A stretch of 64,000 nucleotides of DNA from JAJDTQ01 sp965204235. Its GTDB lineage: Bacteria; Desulfobacterota; Binatia; UBA9968; JAJDTQ01. Position 1 is the first letter of the stretch; each line of letters opens with the position of its first letter. The position numbers and the translations under genes are program-made. Under the pieces are notes generated by a model. It saw only the letters and a program-made list of their open reading frames with translations. It was not told the DNA's origin and ran no database searches. The stretch lies in NCBI GenBank assembly GCA_965204235.1, contig OZ241979.1, positions 806,001 to 870,000 on the forward strand, given 5' to 3'. Positions 38,459 to 46,538 of the stretch are shown here, one piece after another.

Positions 38459-40873
38459 TCACGGTCGAGCGGGCCGGGAAGCCCGGGCCTTCTCCATCGC
38501 CTCCCACACCCGCTCGGGCGTGAGCGGGAGGTGGTCGAAGGCGCAGCCCAGGGGCGCCAGCGCGTCCTCCACCGCGTTGACGATGGCCGCGGGCGCGGGA
38601 ATGGCGCCCCCCTCCCCCACCCCTTTCATGCCCAGGGGCGTGTACGGCGACGGCGTCACCAGGTGGTCCATGCGCACGTCCGGGATCTCCACCGCGGTGG
38701 GCTTGAGGTAGTCCACGAAGGTGGTGGCCTTCAGGTTCCCCTGTTCGTCGTAGTCGAACTCCTCGTACAACGCCGCGCCGATTCCGTGGGCGGTGGCGCC
38801 CTGCACCAGTCCTTCCACGATGGTGGGGTTGAGCACCGTGCCGCAGTCGTGCACCACGCCGTACTTGAGGATGGCGACGCCGCCGGTGTCGGGGTCCACC
38901 TCCACCGTGACCGCGTGGGCGGCGTTGCTGGCGAACAACTGGTTCCGCACCCGGCGCTGCTCGTCGGGGACGTTGGCGATGTCCGGCTTGTAGTAGAACC
39001 GCCCCTCCAGCCCGGGCTCCATCTCCGGGGGAAGCGACAGCAGGTCGCGGTAGGCCACGAAGGCGAGCTCGGCCAGGCTCTTGCCGCGCTCGGGACGGGC
39101 GCGGGAGCGCACGCCCCCGTCGGCCAGCTCCAGGGCGTCCACGGGCGCGCGCAGCAGGTGCGCCCCGAGATCCAGGAGCTTGCTCCGGACCTTGCGGGCG
39201 GCGCCGAGGATGGCGCCCACGTCGGTGCCGGCGAACTTGTTGGAGTAGTTGCCGGTGGCGTAGAGCCACGGGCCGGCCTGGGAGTCGAAGAACGGCGACA
39301 CTCGGACCCGGTCCATGGGCACGCCCAGCTCGTCGGCGACGATCTGGGCCGCGGCGGTCTCGTGCCCCTGGCCGCTGCCCACGTCTCCCAGCAGCACCAG
39401 GATGCTGCCGTCGTGCTCCACCCGCACCATGGCCGCTTCGGCCGCGCCCGAAGCGTTCCGCTTGCCCGAGGAGAGGATGTACGCCGAAGCGTTGGAAGTG
39501 CTGGGCTCCAGGCCGATGGCGATGCCCAGGCCGAGGAACCGGCCCTGGTCCCGGGCCTCCCGCTGCTCTTGGAGGAACTCCTCGTAACCGACGAGCGGCA
39601 GCAGCTTGTCCAGGGCGCCGCCGAAGTCGCCGCTGTCGATCAACGCGCCGCTGGGTCCGGTGTAGGGCATGGCCTCCGGCGGCACCAGGTTCCGCCGCCG
39701 CAACTCGATGCGGTCCATGCCGGTCTCCCGGGCCAGGTGGTCCATCATCCGCTCCATGGCCAGGCACATGAAGGGCTTGCCGATGCCCCGGTTGGCCCCG
39801 GACGGGCACTTGTTGGTCATCACCGAGTTGACCTCGTAGCGGGCCACCGGGATGCGGTAGCAGTTGGTCAGGTTGCCGAGCTTGAGGATCGAGTGGACCG
39901 TGGGGTTGAGGACGTTGGCCCCTTCGTCGGCGACGTCCCGCACCTTCAGGCCGAGTATGCGGCCGTCCCGGTCCAGGGCGGCCTCCAGGTCCATCACGCC
40001 GTTGCAGGCGTGGACCAGCGCCATGAGGTTCTCGCGGCGGTCCTCCAGGTACTGCACCGGCCTGCCGCCGCTCAGCCCGGACAACAGGGCCGCGACGATC
40101 AGGTACTGGGCCTTGCGCTTGTTGCCGAAGCCGCCGCCCACGTCCGGGGTGACGAAGCGGATCTGTGCGTGGGAGAGGCCCAGGCTGTGGGCCACGATGG
40201 GCATGGCCTGTCCCGGTCGTTGGTCGTTGGACCAGATGGTGAGCTGCTCGCGGCGACGGTCGTACACCGCGGTGCAGCCGAAGGTCTCCAGCGCGGTGGA
40301 CGAGTACCGCTGGATGTGGAAACGCTTCCCGACCACGCGGTCCGCGGCGCGGAAGGCCTCGTCCACGTCGCCGTAATCGAAGCGGTCCCGCCACACGAGG
40401 TTGGTTCCCATGGACTCGAACAGCAGCGGCGCGTCCGGCTCCATGGCCGCCTCGGGGTCCACCGCCGCGGGCAGGGGCTCGTACTCGACCCGGATCTTCT
40501 CCAGCGCGTCTTCCGCCAGGTAACGACTCGCCGCGGCCACCGCGGCCACGGGCTCGCCCACGTGGGTCACCTTGCGGTAGGCCAGGCAATAGGCGTCGAG
40601 TTGGACGGGGATGGGGACCAGGGAGCGCAGCGGCTCGGTCATGCGGCCCGCGTCCTCCCCGGTGAGGCCGCACGCCACCCCGGGGGCCTGCAGCGCCTCG
40701 CTCATGTCCACCCGCAGGATCCGCGCGTGGGCGTGCACGCTGCGCAGCATCGCCACGTGGAGCATGTCGGGGAACTTCATGTCGCCGACGTAGGTCCCCT
40801 TGCCGGTGGCGAACCTCAGGTCCTCGCGCAGCGGGACCCGCCGGCCTTTCCATTGCGTGGATGCCGTTCCCAT
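38459..40873 (-). CDS. Molybdenum hydroxylase large subunit (xanthine dehydrogenase/CoxL family)
   Basis: 804 residues. It begins MGTASTQWKGRRVPLREDLRFATGKGTYVGDMKFPDM, the usual CoxL-type opening. The molybdopterin-binding parts include PDVGGGFGNKRK, CPSGANRGIGKPFMCLAMER, GDVGSGQGHETAAAQIVADEL and MKGVGEGGAIPAPAAIVNAV with the catalytic Glu region. The CO-dehydrogenase VAYRCSFR loop is absent, so it is not a form I CO dehydrogenase. Its substrate is probably an aldehyde or N-heterocycle. It is the last gene of an M-S-L operon and lies 9 bases after the small subunit. Confidence 0.9.
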   Translation of the reverse strand: MGTASTQWKGRRVPLREDLRFATGKGTYVGDMKFPDMLHVAMLRSVHAHARILRVDMSEALQAPGVACGLTGEDAGRMTEPLRSLVPIPVQLDAYCLAYRKVTHVGEPVAAVAAASRYLAEDALEKIRVEYEPLPAAVDPEAAMEPDAPLLFESMGTNLVWRDRFDYGDVDEAFRAADRVVGKRFHIQRYSSTALETFGCTAVYDRRREQLTIWSNDQRPGQAMPIVAHSLGLSHAQIRFVTPDVGGGFGNKRKAQYLIVAALLSGLSGGRPVQYLEDRRENLMALVHACNGVMDLEAALDRDGRILGLKVRDVADEGANVLNPTVHSILKLGNLTNCYRIPVARYEVNSVMTNKCPSGANRGIGKPFMCLAMERMMDHLARETGMDRIELRRRNLVPPEAMPYTGPSGALIDSGDFGGALDKLLPLVGYEEFLQEQREARDQGRFLGLGIAIGLEPSTSNASAYILSSGKRNASGAAEAAMVRVEHDGSILVLLGDVGSGQGHETAAAQIVADELGVPMDRVRVSPFFDSQAGPWLYATGNYSNKFAGTDVGAILGAARKVRSKLLDLGAHLLRAPVDALELADGGVRSRARPERGKSLAELAFVAYRDLLSLPPEMEPGLEGRFYYKPDIANVPDEQRRVRNQLFASNAAHAVTVEVDPDTGGVAILKYGVVHDCGTVLNPTIVEGLVQGATAHGIGAALYEEFDYDEQGNLKATTFVDYLKPTAVEIPDVRMDHLVTPSPYTPLGMKGVGEGGAIPAPAAIVNAVEDALAPLGCAFDHLPLTPERVWEAMEKARASRPARP

Positions 40874-40882
40874 GCCCGAAGG

Positions 40883-41380
40883 TCAGCCTTTCGTTTGCGC
40901 CGCCGCGGCGCGCACCGCCCGGACGATGCCGGTGTAGCCCGTGCACATGCACAGGTTGCCGGACAGGGCCTCGCGGACCTGGGCCTCGGTGGGGTCGGGA
41001 CAGTGCTCCAGCAGGTCCACCGCGGCCAGCAGCATGCCCGGAGTGCAGAAACCGCACTGGAGCGCGTGATGGTCCACGAACGCCCGTTGCAGCGGGCTGA
41101 GCCGCTCGTCGCCGCCGAGACCTTCGACGGTGACGACCTCGTGGCCGTCCGCCTGCACCGCGAAGAGGATGCACGACCGGACCACTTGGCCGTCCAGCAA
41201 CACGGAGCAGGCCCCGCACACGCCGTGCTCGCAGCCCACGTGGACGCCGGTAAAGCCCGCGTCCTCCCGCAGGAAGTCGGCGAGGGTCTTGCGCACCTCC
41301 ACCTCCGCCTCGCAGGGCGCGCCGTTGACCGTCACCGAGACGGCGCGTCTGTGGGTCGGGTCCGTCAAGCGCGGCTCCAT
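40883..41380 (-). CDS. Molybdenum hydroxylase [2Fe-2S] small subunit
   Basis: 165 residues from ATG 41380. A plant-type ferredoxin domain with CEHGVCGACSVLLDGQVVRSC gives one [2Fe-2S] site. The C-terminal helical domain with CGFCTPGM and NLCMCTGYTGIVRAV gives the other. It passes electrons from the Mo centre to the FAD subunit. The start lies 16 bases inside the end of the medium subunit gene. A much longer open frame upstream is a shadow of the medium subunit. Confidence 0.93.
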   Translation of the reverse strand: MEPRLTDPTHRRAVSVTVNGAPCEAEVEVRKTLADFLREDAGFTGVHVGCEHGVCGACSVLLDGQVVRSCILFAVQADGHEVVTVEGLGGDERLSPLQRAFVDHHALQCGFCTPGMLLAAVDLLEHCPDPTEAQVREALSGNLCMCTGYTGIVRAVRAAAAQTKG

Positions 41381-42252
41381 CGCTCCAGCGCCGCGGCCAC
41401 CCCGCGCTTCACCAGCACCGCGGTGAGGCGCCGCCGGTAGGCGGTGGCGTCGTCGTGGGCCGCCAAGTCCGCCACCGCGGCTTCCGCGGCCCGGCCCGCC
41501 TCTTCCGCCAGCTCGCGCTGCGCGGCCCGGTCCGTGCGGGCCACCCGGGCCCCGGCCACGAGCCCCTCGACGGCGTGGAGCCGCGAGGGCGTCCACGCCG
41601 GACCCGCGGCCGCCACCCGCGCGCCGGTGCAGCGGCCGTCGCCGTCCAGCACCACCGCGGCCCCCGCCAGGGCGAAGTCGCCGTGCCGGCGGCTGAACTC
41701 CACGAAGCTGGCGGCCCGGGGCGCGCCCGGGACCGGGACCCGGACCTCCACCAGGAGTTCGCCGGGCGCCAGCGCGGTCTCGTAGGGGGCCAGGAAGAAG
41801 TCCTGCGCGCGCGCCACCCGCTCGCCCCGGGGGCCGGCCAGCACGAACTCGGCCTCCAGCGCGGTCATGGCGCAGGGAAGCTCGGCCACCGGGTCGGCAT
41901 GGGCCAAGCTGCCGCCGATGGTGCCGCGGTTGCGGACCGCGGGATGCCCCACCTGGGCCAGGGCCTCCACCAGGAGCGGGCACCGCTCCGCCAGCAGGGG
42001 CGAGAACTCGGCCTCGCGCTGCCGGGTCATGGCGCCCATGCGAAGCTGGGCGCCCGCGTCGCGGATGTAGGACAGGCCCTCCACCCGGTTGAGGTCCACC
42101 AGCGCATCCGGACGGGCCAGCCGCAGGTTGAGCAGCGGCGCCAAGCTCTGCCCTCCGGCGAGCGCGCGCGTCTCCCCGGGCAGGTCCCGCAGGAGCTCCA
42201 GGGTCTCGGTCAGCGACCGGGGGGCGTAGTAACGGAAGGGCGGCGGTTTCAT
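41365..42252 (-). CDS. Molybdenum hydroxylase FAD-binding medium subunit
   Basis: 295 residues from ATG 42252, preceded by GGAGG. MKPPPFRYYAPRSLTETLELL is followed by the FAD motifs ALAGGQSLAPLLNLRLARPD and RNRGTIGGSLAHADPVAELP, both hallmarks of CoxM/XdhB. It accepts electrons from the small subunit. First gene of the three-gene operon. An upstream in-frame Met eight codons earlier lacks a ribosome site. Confidence 0.93.
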   Translation of the reverse strand: MKPPPFRYYAPRSLTETLELLRDLPGETRALAGGQSLAPLLNLRLARPDALVDLNRVEGLSYIRDAGAQLRMGAMTRQREAEFSPLLAERCPLLVEALAQVGHPAVRNRGTIGGSLAHADPVAELPCAMTALEAEFVLAGPRGERVARAQDFFLAPYETALAPGELLVEVRVPVPGAPRAASFVEFSRRHGDFALAGAAVVLDGDGRCTGARVAAAGPAWTPSRLHAVEGLVAGARVARTDRAAQRELAEEAGRAAEAAVADLAAHDDATAYRRRLTAVLVKRGVAAALERWSRA

Positions 42253-42275
42253 GGAACCTCCGATCCATCCTGGCA

Positions 42276-42364
42276 TGAGGCGCCTCTCCCTGTGGGAAAG
42301 CGCGTCCTTCGACTTCGCTTCGCTACGCTCAGGACGAACGGGGACAATCGTTCAGGGTTTCCCA
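42276..42364 (+). repeat. CCTTCGACTTCGCT repeat, copy 3
   Basis: GGCGCCTCTCCCTGTGGGAA, the core, and GACAATCGTTCAGGGTTTCC. It occupies the first part of the gap between divergent operons. The following 220 bases up to 42587 contain no gene I can support; a promoter for the EamA gene should be there, but I see no clear one. Confidence 0.85.
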
Positions 42365-42587
42365 TGGAGGGCGCCGGGGCGCGTGCGGGAGCGCCGGGTA
42401 CGGGAAGCTACCGTAGCGTCCCGGGGCAACGGTCGTCAAGCGCAGCCGCGGGACGCCGCTCGACGCCCACACGGGCCGCCGGGCGGGTCCAAGGGATGCG
42501 ACGACGGACCGCGGGGCGCCGCCGCCTCGTTTGCCTATCCGTCCGGTATCGGCTACAGCGGACTGCATCCTCCCGAGACCCGAAGCG

Positions 42588-43451
42588 ATGCGTCCCGAAA
42601 TCGTTCCCATCCTCTCGGCCATGGGTTGGGCCGTGGACTCCATACTGGTGCGCCGGGGCGCGCGCGCCTCGAGCGTCCTCAGCGCGGCTTTCCTCAGCTA
42701 CGTGGTCACCGCCGTGCTGATGTGGTCCTTCGTGGCGTTGCGCTATCCGTTGTCCATCGTCCGCTCCCCCGCGGCGTTCTACTTCATGGCCAGCGGCACG
42801 CTCCAGCCCCTGCTGGCGCGGATACTGCTCTACATCGGCATCGAGCGCATGGGCGTGGCCCGGGCCATGCCCCTCCGCGGCACCGGACCGCTCTTCTCGG
42901 TGGCGGTCGCGGTGCTCTTCCTGCACGAGCGTCCCGCCGCTTCGGTCTATCTCGGAGCGCTGCTCATCGTCGCCGGAGGGTGGATGGTCCTCTACCGGAG
43001 GGGCGCCGCCGCGGGCGGCTGGCGGCTGGTGGACGCTCTCTATCCGCTGGCCGCGGGGTTGCTGGCCGGGGTGTCGCAGAACTTCCGCAGGGCCGGACTG
43101 CTCATCCTGCCCAACCCGTTCGCCGCGGGCGCGGTGACCACGGGGACCTCCCTCACCCTCTTCGTCCTGTACCTCTGGATCAAGCGGCAGTTCTCCGTGG
43201 TGGCGCCGAGCCGGGAAAGCCTGCCGTACTTCCTGCCCACGGCGTTCGTCTCGGCCGGCTCGCAACTCCTCGTGTTCGTCTCCCTGAGCCTGGGCGAGGT
43301 CTCGGTCATGGTCCCCCTGCTCAATACCACGCCCCTGTTCTCGCTCCTCTTCAGCCTCGTCTTCCTCCGGGACATGGAGAAGGTCACCGTCAACGTCGTC
43401 CTCGGGGCCCTGTCCCTCCTCGGCGGCGCCGTCCTCATCACCGGCCGGTAG
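42588..43451 (+). CDS. EamA/DMT family transporter
   Basis: 287 residues from ATG 42588 (MRPEIVPILSAMGWAVDSIL). The frame extends 19 codons further up, but that part is not membrane-like. Ten hydrophobic helices arranged as two five-helix repeats fit the drug/metabolite transporter fold; each half ends with the family pattern (LFLHERPAASVYLGALLIVAGG and LVFLRDMEKVTVNVVLGALSLLGGAVLI). It is an inner-membrane exporter or importer of a small metabolite. It stands alone and gives no clue to substrate. Confidence 0.82.
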   Translation: MRPEIVPILSAMGWAVDSILVRRGARASSVLSAAFLSYVVTAVLMWSFVALRYPLSIVRSPAAFYFMASGTLQPLLARILLYIGIERMGVARAMPLRGTGPLFSVAVAVLFLHERPAASVYLGALLIVAGGWMVLYRRGAAAGGWRLVDALYPLAAGLLAGVSQNFRRAGLLILPNPFAAGAVTTGTSLTLFVLYLWIKRQFSVVAPSRESLPYFLPTAFVSAGSQLLVFVSLSLGEVSVMVPLLNTTPLFSLLFSLVFLRDMEKVTVNVVLGALSLLGGAVLITGR

Positions 43452-43600
43452 CGGCTCACGCCCGGCCGGCAAGGCTCCCGCCGTTGCCGTCGTCACGACC
43501 CTCGCCGGAGGGTCCCGGTCCATGGAGCCGTTCCGCCGATTCGATTGACAGGGCTGAAATCCGCGGGTTAACTTCTCCCGGGAACGCGAAGAAATCCGCG

Positions 43601-43667
43601 GAAGCGCGTCCTTCGACTTCGCTTCGCTACGCTCAGGACGAACGGGGGCAATTGTTCAGAGTTTTCT
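43601..43667 (+). repeat. CCTTCGACTTCGCT repeat, copy 4
   Basis: The core, then GGGGGCAATTGTTCAGAGTT, between the EamA gene and a small gene. The remainder of the 287-base gap shows no coding signal. Confidence 0.8.
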
Positions 43668-43738
43668 AAAGTCACGGGAACGAACGCCGATCATGGTCAA
43701 CAGGACGAAACGGGACGCATGAAAGGAAGGCTCCGTAC

Positions 43739-43930
43739 ATGAGCAACGAGATACTGACCATGATCGGCATCGGGATCACCCTCGGCCTGTTCATCTGGCG
43801 AATAACCGGACGACTCGACGCCAGGGTCGATGGACTCCAGGGACAGATCAACGCGTTGCGGACGGAAGTCCACAACCTGGCGCGGGAGTTTTCCGAACTG
43901 CGGGGAGAGATTCGAGGCGGCAGGGCGTAA
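43739..43930 (+). CDS. Small membrane-anchored coiled-coil protein
   Basis: 63 residues. The head EILTMIGIGITLGLFIWRI is one membrane helix. The rest (LDARVDGLQGQINALRTEVHNLAREFSELRGEI) is a clear heptad pattern with Leu, Val and Ile at a/d positions. GGAAGG lies upstream. It is similar in layout to the small proteins at 12782 and 13163. Short tethered coiled coils of this kind are common in many genomes and functionally uncharacterised. Confidence 0.6.
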   Translation: MSNEILTMIGIGITLGLFIWRITGRLDARVDGLQGQINALRTEVHNLAREFSELRGEIRGGRA

Positions 43931-43995
43931 GGAAACCCTGAACGATTGCCTCCGTTCGTCCTGAGCGTAGCGAAGCGAAGTCGAAGGATGCGCTT
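43931..43995 (-). repeat. CCTTCGACTTCGCT repeat, copy 5
   Basis: Begins at the first base after the stop of the small gene (GGAAACCCTGAACGATTGCC) and runs through the core in reverse orientation to 7 bases before the dehydrogenase stop. It is thus wedged between two gene ends. Confidence 0.82.
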
Positions 43996-44001
43996 GTTCC
44001 A

Positions 44002-44970
44002 CTAGTCCACGCGGTTCCGTCTCCGGCCGCGCCGGAACGCCCGGACGTTCTCGAACACTTCGTCCATCAGCCGCTGGCGCGCCTCCCGGGCGGCCCAGGC
44101 GCAGTGGGGGGTAACCAGGAGGTTGTCCAGCCGGGCCGCCGCGGCCATCATCGGGTGGCCCCGGTCCGGCGGTTCCTGCGAGATGACGTCGAGGGCCGCG
44201 CCCGCGAGCCGGCCCTGCTCCAGCGCCTCGATCAACGCCGCCTCGTCCACGAGGCCGCCCCGGGCGGTGTTGACCAGGTAGGCCGCGGGCTTCATCAGCG
44301 CCAGGGTGCGCCGGTTGACCAATCCCGCGGTGAGCGGCGTGAGCGGGCAATGCAGGCTCACGAAATCGGCCTGCCCCAGCACTTCCTCCAGGGGCAGGCG
44401 GCCCGGTCGGCGCCGGTGGTCTCCCACCCGGTCGGCCAGGACCACCGTCATGCCGAGGACCCGGGCCGTCTCCGCCACCTTGCGCCCGATGGCGCCGTAT
44501 CCGACGATCCCCAGCACGCGCCCCCGGAGCTCGAAGCTCGGGTAGTCGTGCCGCGTGAAGATGGTGCTCTCCTGCCAGTGGCCCATGCGCGTGCCCTGGG
44601 CGTACCGGGCCGCCCGGGTGGCCAACTCCAGGATCAGCGCGAGGGTGAACTGCGCCACCGCCGCGGCGGCGTAGCCCGGCACGTTGCACACCGCGACCCC
44701 CAGTTCCCGGGCGCATCCGATGTCCACGTTGTCGGTGCCCGTGGCCCCCACCGCAACGAGCCTGAGGCCCCGGGCCGAAGGATGCTCCAGCCGTTCCCGG
44801 TCGAGGACGAGCTTGTTCACCACCACGCACTGGCGCCCGGCGAGCCGTTCGGGCAACTCGGCCGCGTCCGTCAGCTCGTGCACCACGCACTCGCCGGCCT
44901 CCTCGAACCGGGCGAGCGAGACGACGCCGAAAGTCGCCGCGTCCAGGAAGGCGGTGCGGAACGCGCTCAC
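44002..44970 (-). CDS. D-isomer-specific 2-hydroxyacid dehydrogenase
   Basis: 322 residues from GTG 44970, which overlaps the mazG stop as GTGA. The NAD-binding domain has LGIVGYGAIGRKVAETARVLG (GxGxxG). Catalytic landmarks are NTARGGLVDEAAL (Arg), the Glu in DVISQEPP and TPHCAWAA (His). This places it with glycerate/phosphoglycerate-type dehydrogenases, which reduce a 2-keto acid reversibly with NAD(P)H. The specific substrate is not readable. A longer frame from 45003 is possible but lacks the coupling. Confidence 0.9.
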   Translation of the reverse strand: MSAFRTAFLDAATFGVVSLARFEEAGECVVHELTDAAELPERLAGRQCVVVNKLVLDRERLEHPSARGLRLVAVGATGTDNVDIGCARELGVAVCNVPGYAAAAVAQFTLALILELATRAARYAQGTRMGHWQESTIFTRHDYPSFELRGRVLGIVGYGAIGRKVAETARVLGMTVVLADRVGDHRRRPGRLPLEEVLGQADFVSLHCPLTPLTAGLVNRRTLALMKPAAYLVNTARGGLVDEAALIEALEQGRLAGAALDVISQEPPDRGHPMMAAAARLDNLLVTPHCAWAAREARQRLMDEVFENVRAFRRGRRRNRVD

Positions 44971-45782
44971 CGCGGTCCCCCCGGAGCCTTGGCCCGTTCC
45001 CACGCCCGGTCCAGCTCCTCCGGCGGCGTCTCGCCCACCGTCTTGCCCCGGCCCGCGAGCTCGCGCTCCACGCGGGCGAAGCGCTGCTGGAACCGTTCGA
45101 CGGCACCGGCCAGCGCCTCTTCCGCCTGCACCTTCAGGAACCGGCCCAGGTTGACCACCGAGAACAGCAGGTCCCCGAGCTCCTCCTCCATGCGTCGGGC
45201 CTCGCCCGTCCCCGCCGCCTCCCTGAGCTCCTCCAGCTCTTCCTCGACCTTGCTCCAGACGGGCTCCGCGTCGGGCCAGTCGAAACCCACGCCCGCGGCC
45301 TTGTCGCCGACCCGCTGGGCCCGGGCCAGGGCCGGCATGGCCCGGGGCACGGAAGTGAAGAGGGAGTGTCCCTGCCCGCGGCTCCCAGGCTTCTCCGTCG
45401 CCTTGACCTTCTCCCAGTTCCGCAGCACCGCGTCGGCGTCCGCGGCGCTCTCGCCGCCGAACACGTGGGGATGCCGCCGCACCAGCTTGTCCCGCAGGCC
45501 GGCCATCACCTCCTCGACGGCGAACCGCCGCCCCTCCCCGGCCATCTGGGAGTGGAACAGCACCTGCAACAGCACGTCGCCCAACTCTTCCCGGATGGCG
45601 TCGTCGTCCTCCTCGTCAATGGCCTCCAGCAGCTCGTAGGTCTCCTCCAGCGCGTAGCGCTTCAACGACGCGTGGGTCTGCTCCCGGTCCCAGGGGCACC
45701 CGCCTTCCCCCCGCAGACGGGCCATGACCCCGACGAGCTCCTCGAACAACTCCCCCGCGCTCCGGTCCTTGCCGCGGCTCAC
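44967..45782 (-). CDS. mazG: Nucleoside triphosphate pyrophosphohydrolase MazG
   Basis: 271 residues from GTG 45782 behind GGAGG. It has two MazG domains. The first is LRGEGGCPWDREQTHASLKR and ALEETYELLEAI...REELGDVLLQVLFH (EExxE and ExxD metal motifs). The second is KVEEELEELREA...EELGDLLFSVVNLGRF. This full-length two-domain form hydrolyses non-canonical or excess NTPs to NMP and PPi. The reading frame extends to 46286, but that part is a shadow of the VOC gene. Confidence 0.93.
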   Translation of the reverse strand: MSRGKDRSAGELFEELVGVMARLRGEGGCPWDREQTHASLKRYALEETYELLEAIDEEDDDAIREELGDVLLQVLFHSQMAGEGRRFAVEEVMAGLRDKLVRRHPHVFGGESAADADAVLRNWEKVKATEKPGSRGQGHSLFTSVPRAMPALARAQRVGDKAAGVGFDWPDAEPVWSKVEEELEELREAAGTGEARRMEEELGDLLFSVVNLGRFLKVQAEEALAGAVERFQQRFARVERELAGRGKTVGETPPEELDRAWERAKAPGGPR

Positions 45783-45805
45783 GAGACCTCCGTCCGCAAC
45801 CGGCG

Positions 45806-46195
45806 TCAGTCCTGATGGGGAGCGCCCACCCATCCGGTGTCGGACACGTCGATCTCCTGCTCGTCGGGGCCGGTCACCTTGACCTCGAAGTAGGACTGGG
45901 GATGGGACGGGTCCGCGGGGGTCAGCCGCGCCAGCTCCGTGAGCCGTCCGCCGCCGAGCTCGGACACCCGCTCCACCGTCTTCTCCAGGTCGTCCACCTG
46001 GAAACCGAAATGGTCCACCCCCGCGGGAGACGTGGGGGTCTTGAGGTCCAGGATCGCGAGGTTGACGTGTCCGTCGGAGAGATAGACGCCGGCCCGGCCC
46101 TTGCCGACCTCCCGGAGGTCGAACGCCTCCTTGTAGAAGGCCGCGGTCTTGGCCACGTCCCCGGTCCTGATCGCAACGTGCTTGAGTCTTGCCAT
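45806..46195 (-). CDS. VOC/glyoxalase family protein
   Basis: 129 residues from ATG 46195, preceded by GGGAGGG. MARLKHVAIRTGDVAKTAAF and the second half VDHFGFQVDDLEKTVERV carry the paired beta-alpha-beta modules with metal-ligand His and Glu positions (H6, H69-region, E in YFEVKVTGPDEQEIDV). These are lyases or dioxygenases of very varied function, so no specific reaction is assigned. The gap to mazG is 23 bases, so probably co-transcribed. Confidence 0.82.
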   Translation of the reverse strand: MARLKHVAIRTGDVAKTAAFYKEAFDLREVGKGRAGVYLSDGHVNLAILDLKTPTSPAGVDHFGFQVDDLEKTVERVSELGGGRLTELARLTPADPSHPQSYFEVKVTGPDEQEIDVSDTGWVGAPHQD

Positions 46196-46311
46196 TCCAA
46201 CCCTCCCTGGGCGAGGCGTCCCTCGCCGGCGTGCGGGACGCCTGCGGTCCCGGGGACACTCTATCGCATAACGCCGCAAGTTTCATTCCCGGAGGATCGT
46301 CCGACGGGAAG

Positions 46312-46380
46312 CGAAAAGCGCGTCCTTCGACTTCGCTTCGCTACGCTCAGGACGAACGGGTCAATCGTTCGGAGTTTCCG
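46312..46380 (+). repeat. CCTTCGACTTCGCT repeat, copy 6
   Basis: The core followed by GGGTCAATCGTTCGGAGTTT. It abuts a copy of the other palindromic repeat family at 46380, the only place where the two touch. Apart from these repeats the 343-base gap to the MFS gene shows nothing. Confidence 0.8.
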
Positions 46381-46428
46381 CAAGTGGATTCCCGCTTTCG
46401 CGAGGACATGCTTTCGCGGGAATGACGG
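46380..46428 (+). repeat. CGTCATTCCCGCGAAAGC palindrome, partial copy
   Basis: CAAGTGGATTCCCGCTTTCG followed by CGAGGACATGCTTTCGCGGG and AATGACGG. It holds the right arm of the composite found inside the nine-gene array plus the GGACATGC inner segment in reverse. Confidence 0.75.
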
Positions 46429-46538
46429 AGGTGGGCTTGAAAGCCGGAAGATCACCGTAAATGAGCACGAGTGGCACAGGCAGGCCGTCGCGGGGCCGGG
46501 TGTCCATTGCCGGCGCGTTCGGATAGACTGCGGGATCC

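Noticed and set aside
38449..38489. GGCCCGGG/CCCGGGCC inverted repeat between convergent genes as a terminator
   Set aside because: The stem is only 8 bp with a 25-base loop, and half lies inside a coding region.
38531..41440. 969-codon plus-strand ORF
   Set aside because: It lies opposite the well-supported molybdenum hydroxylase large and small subunits and has shadow composition.
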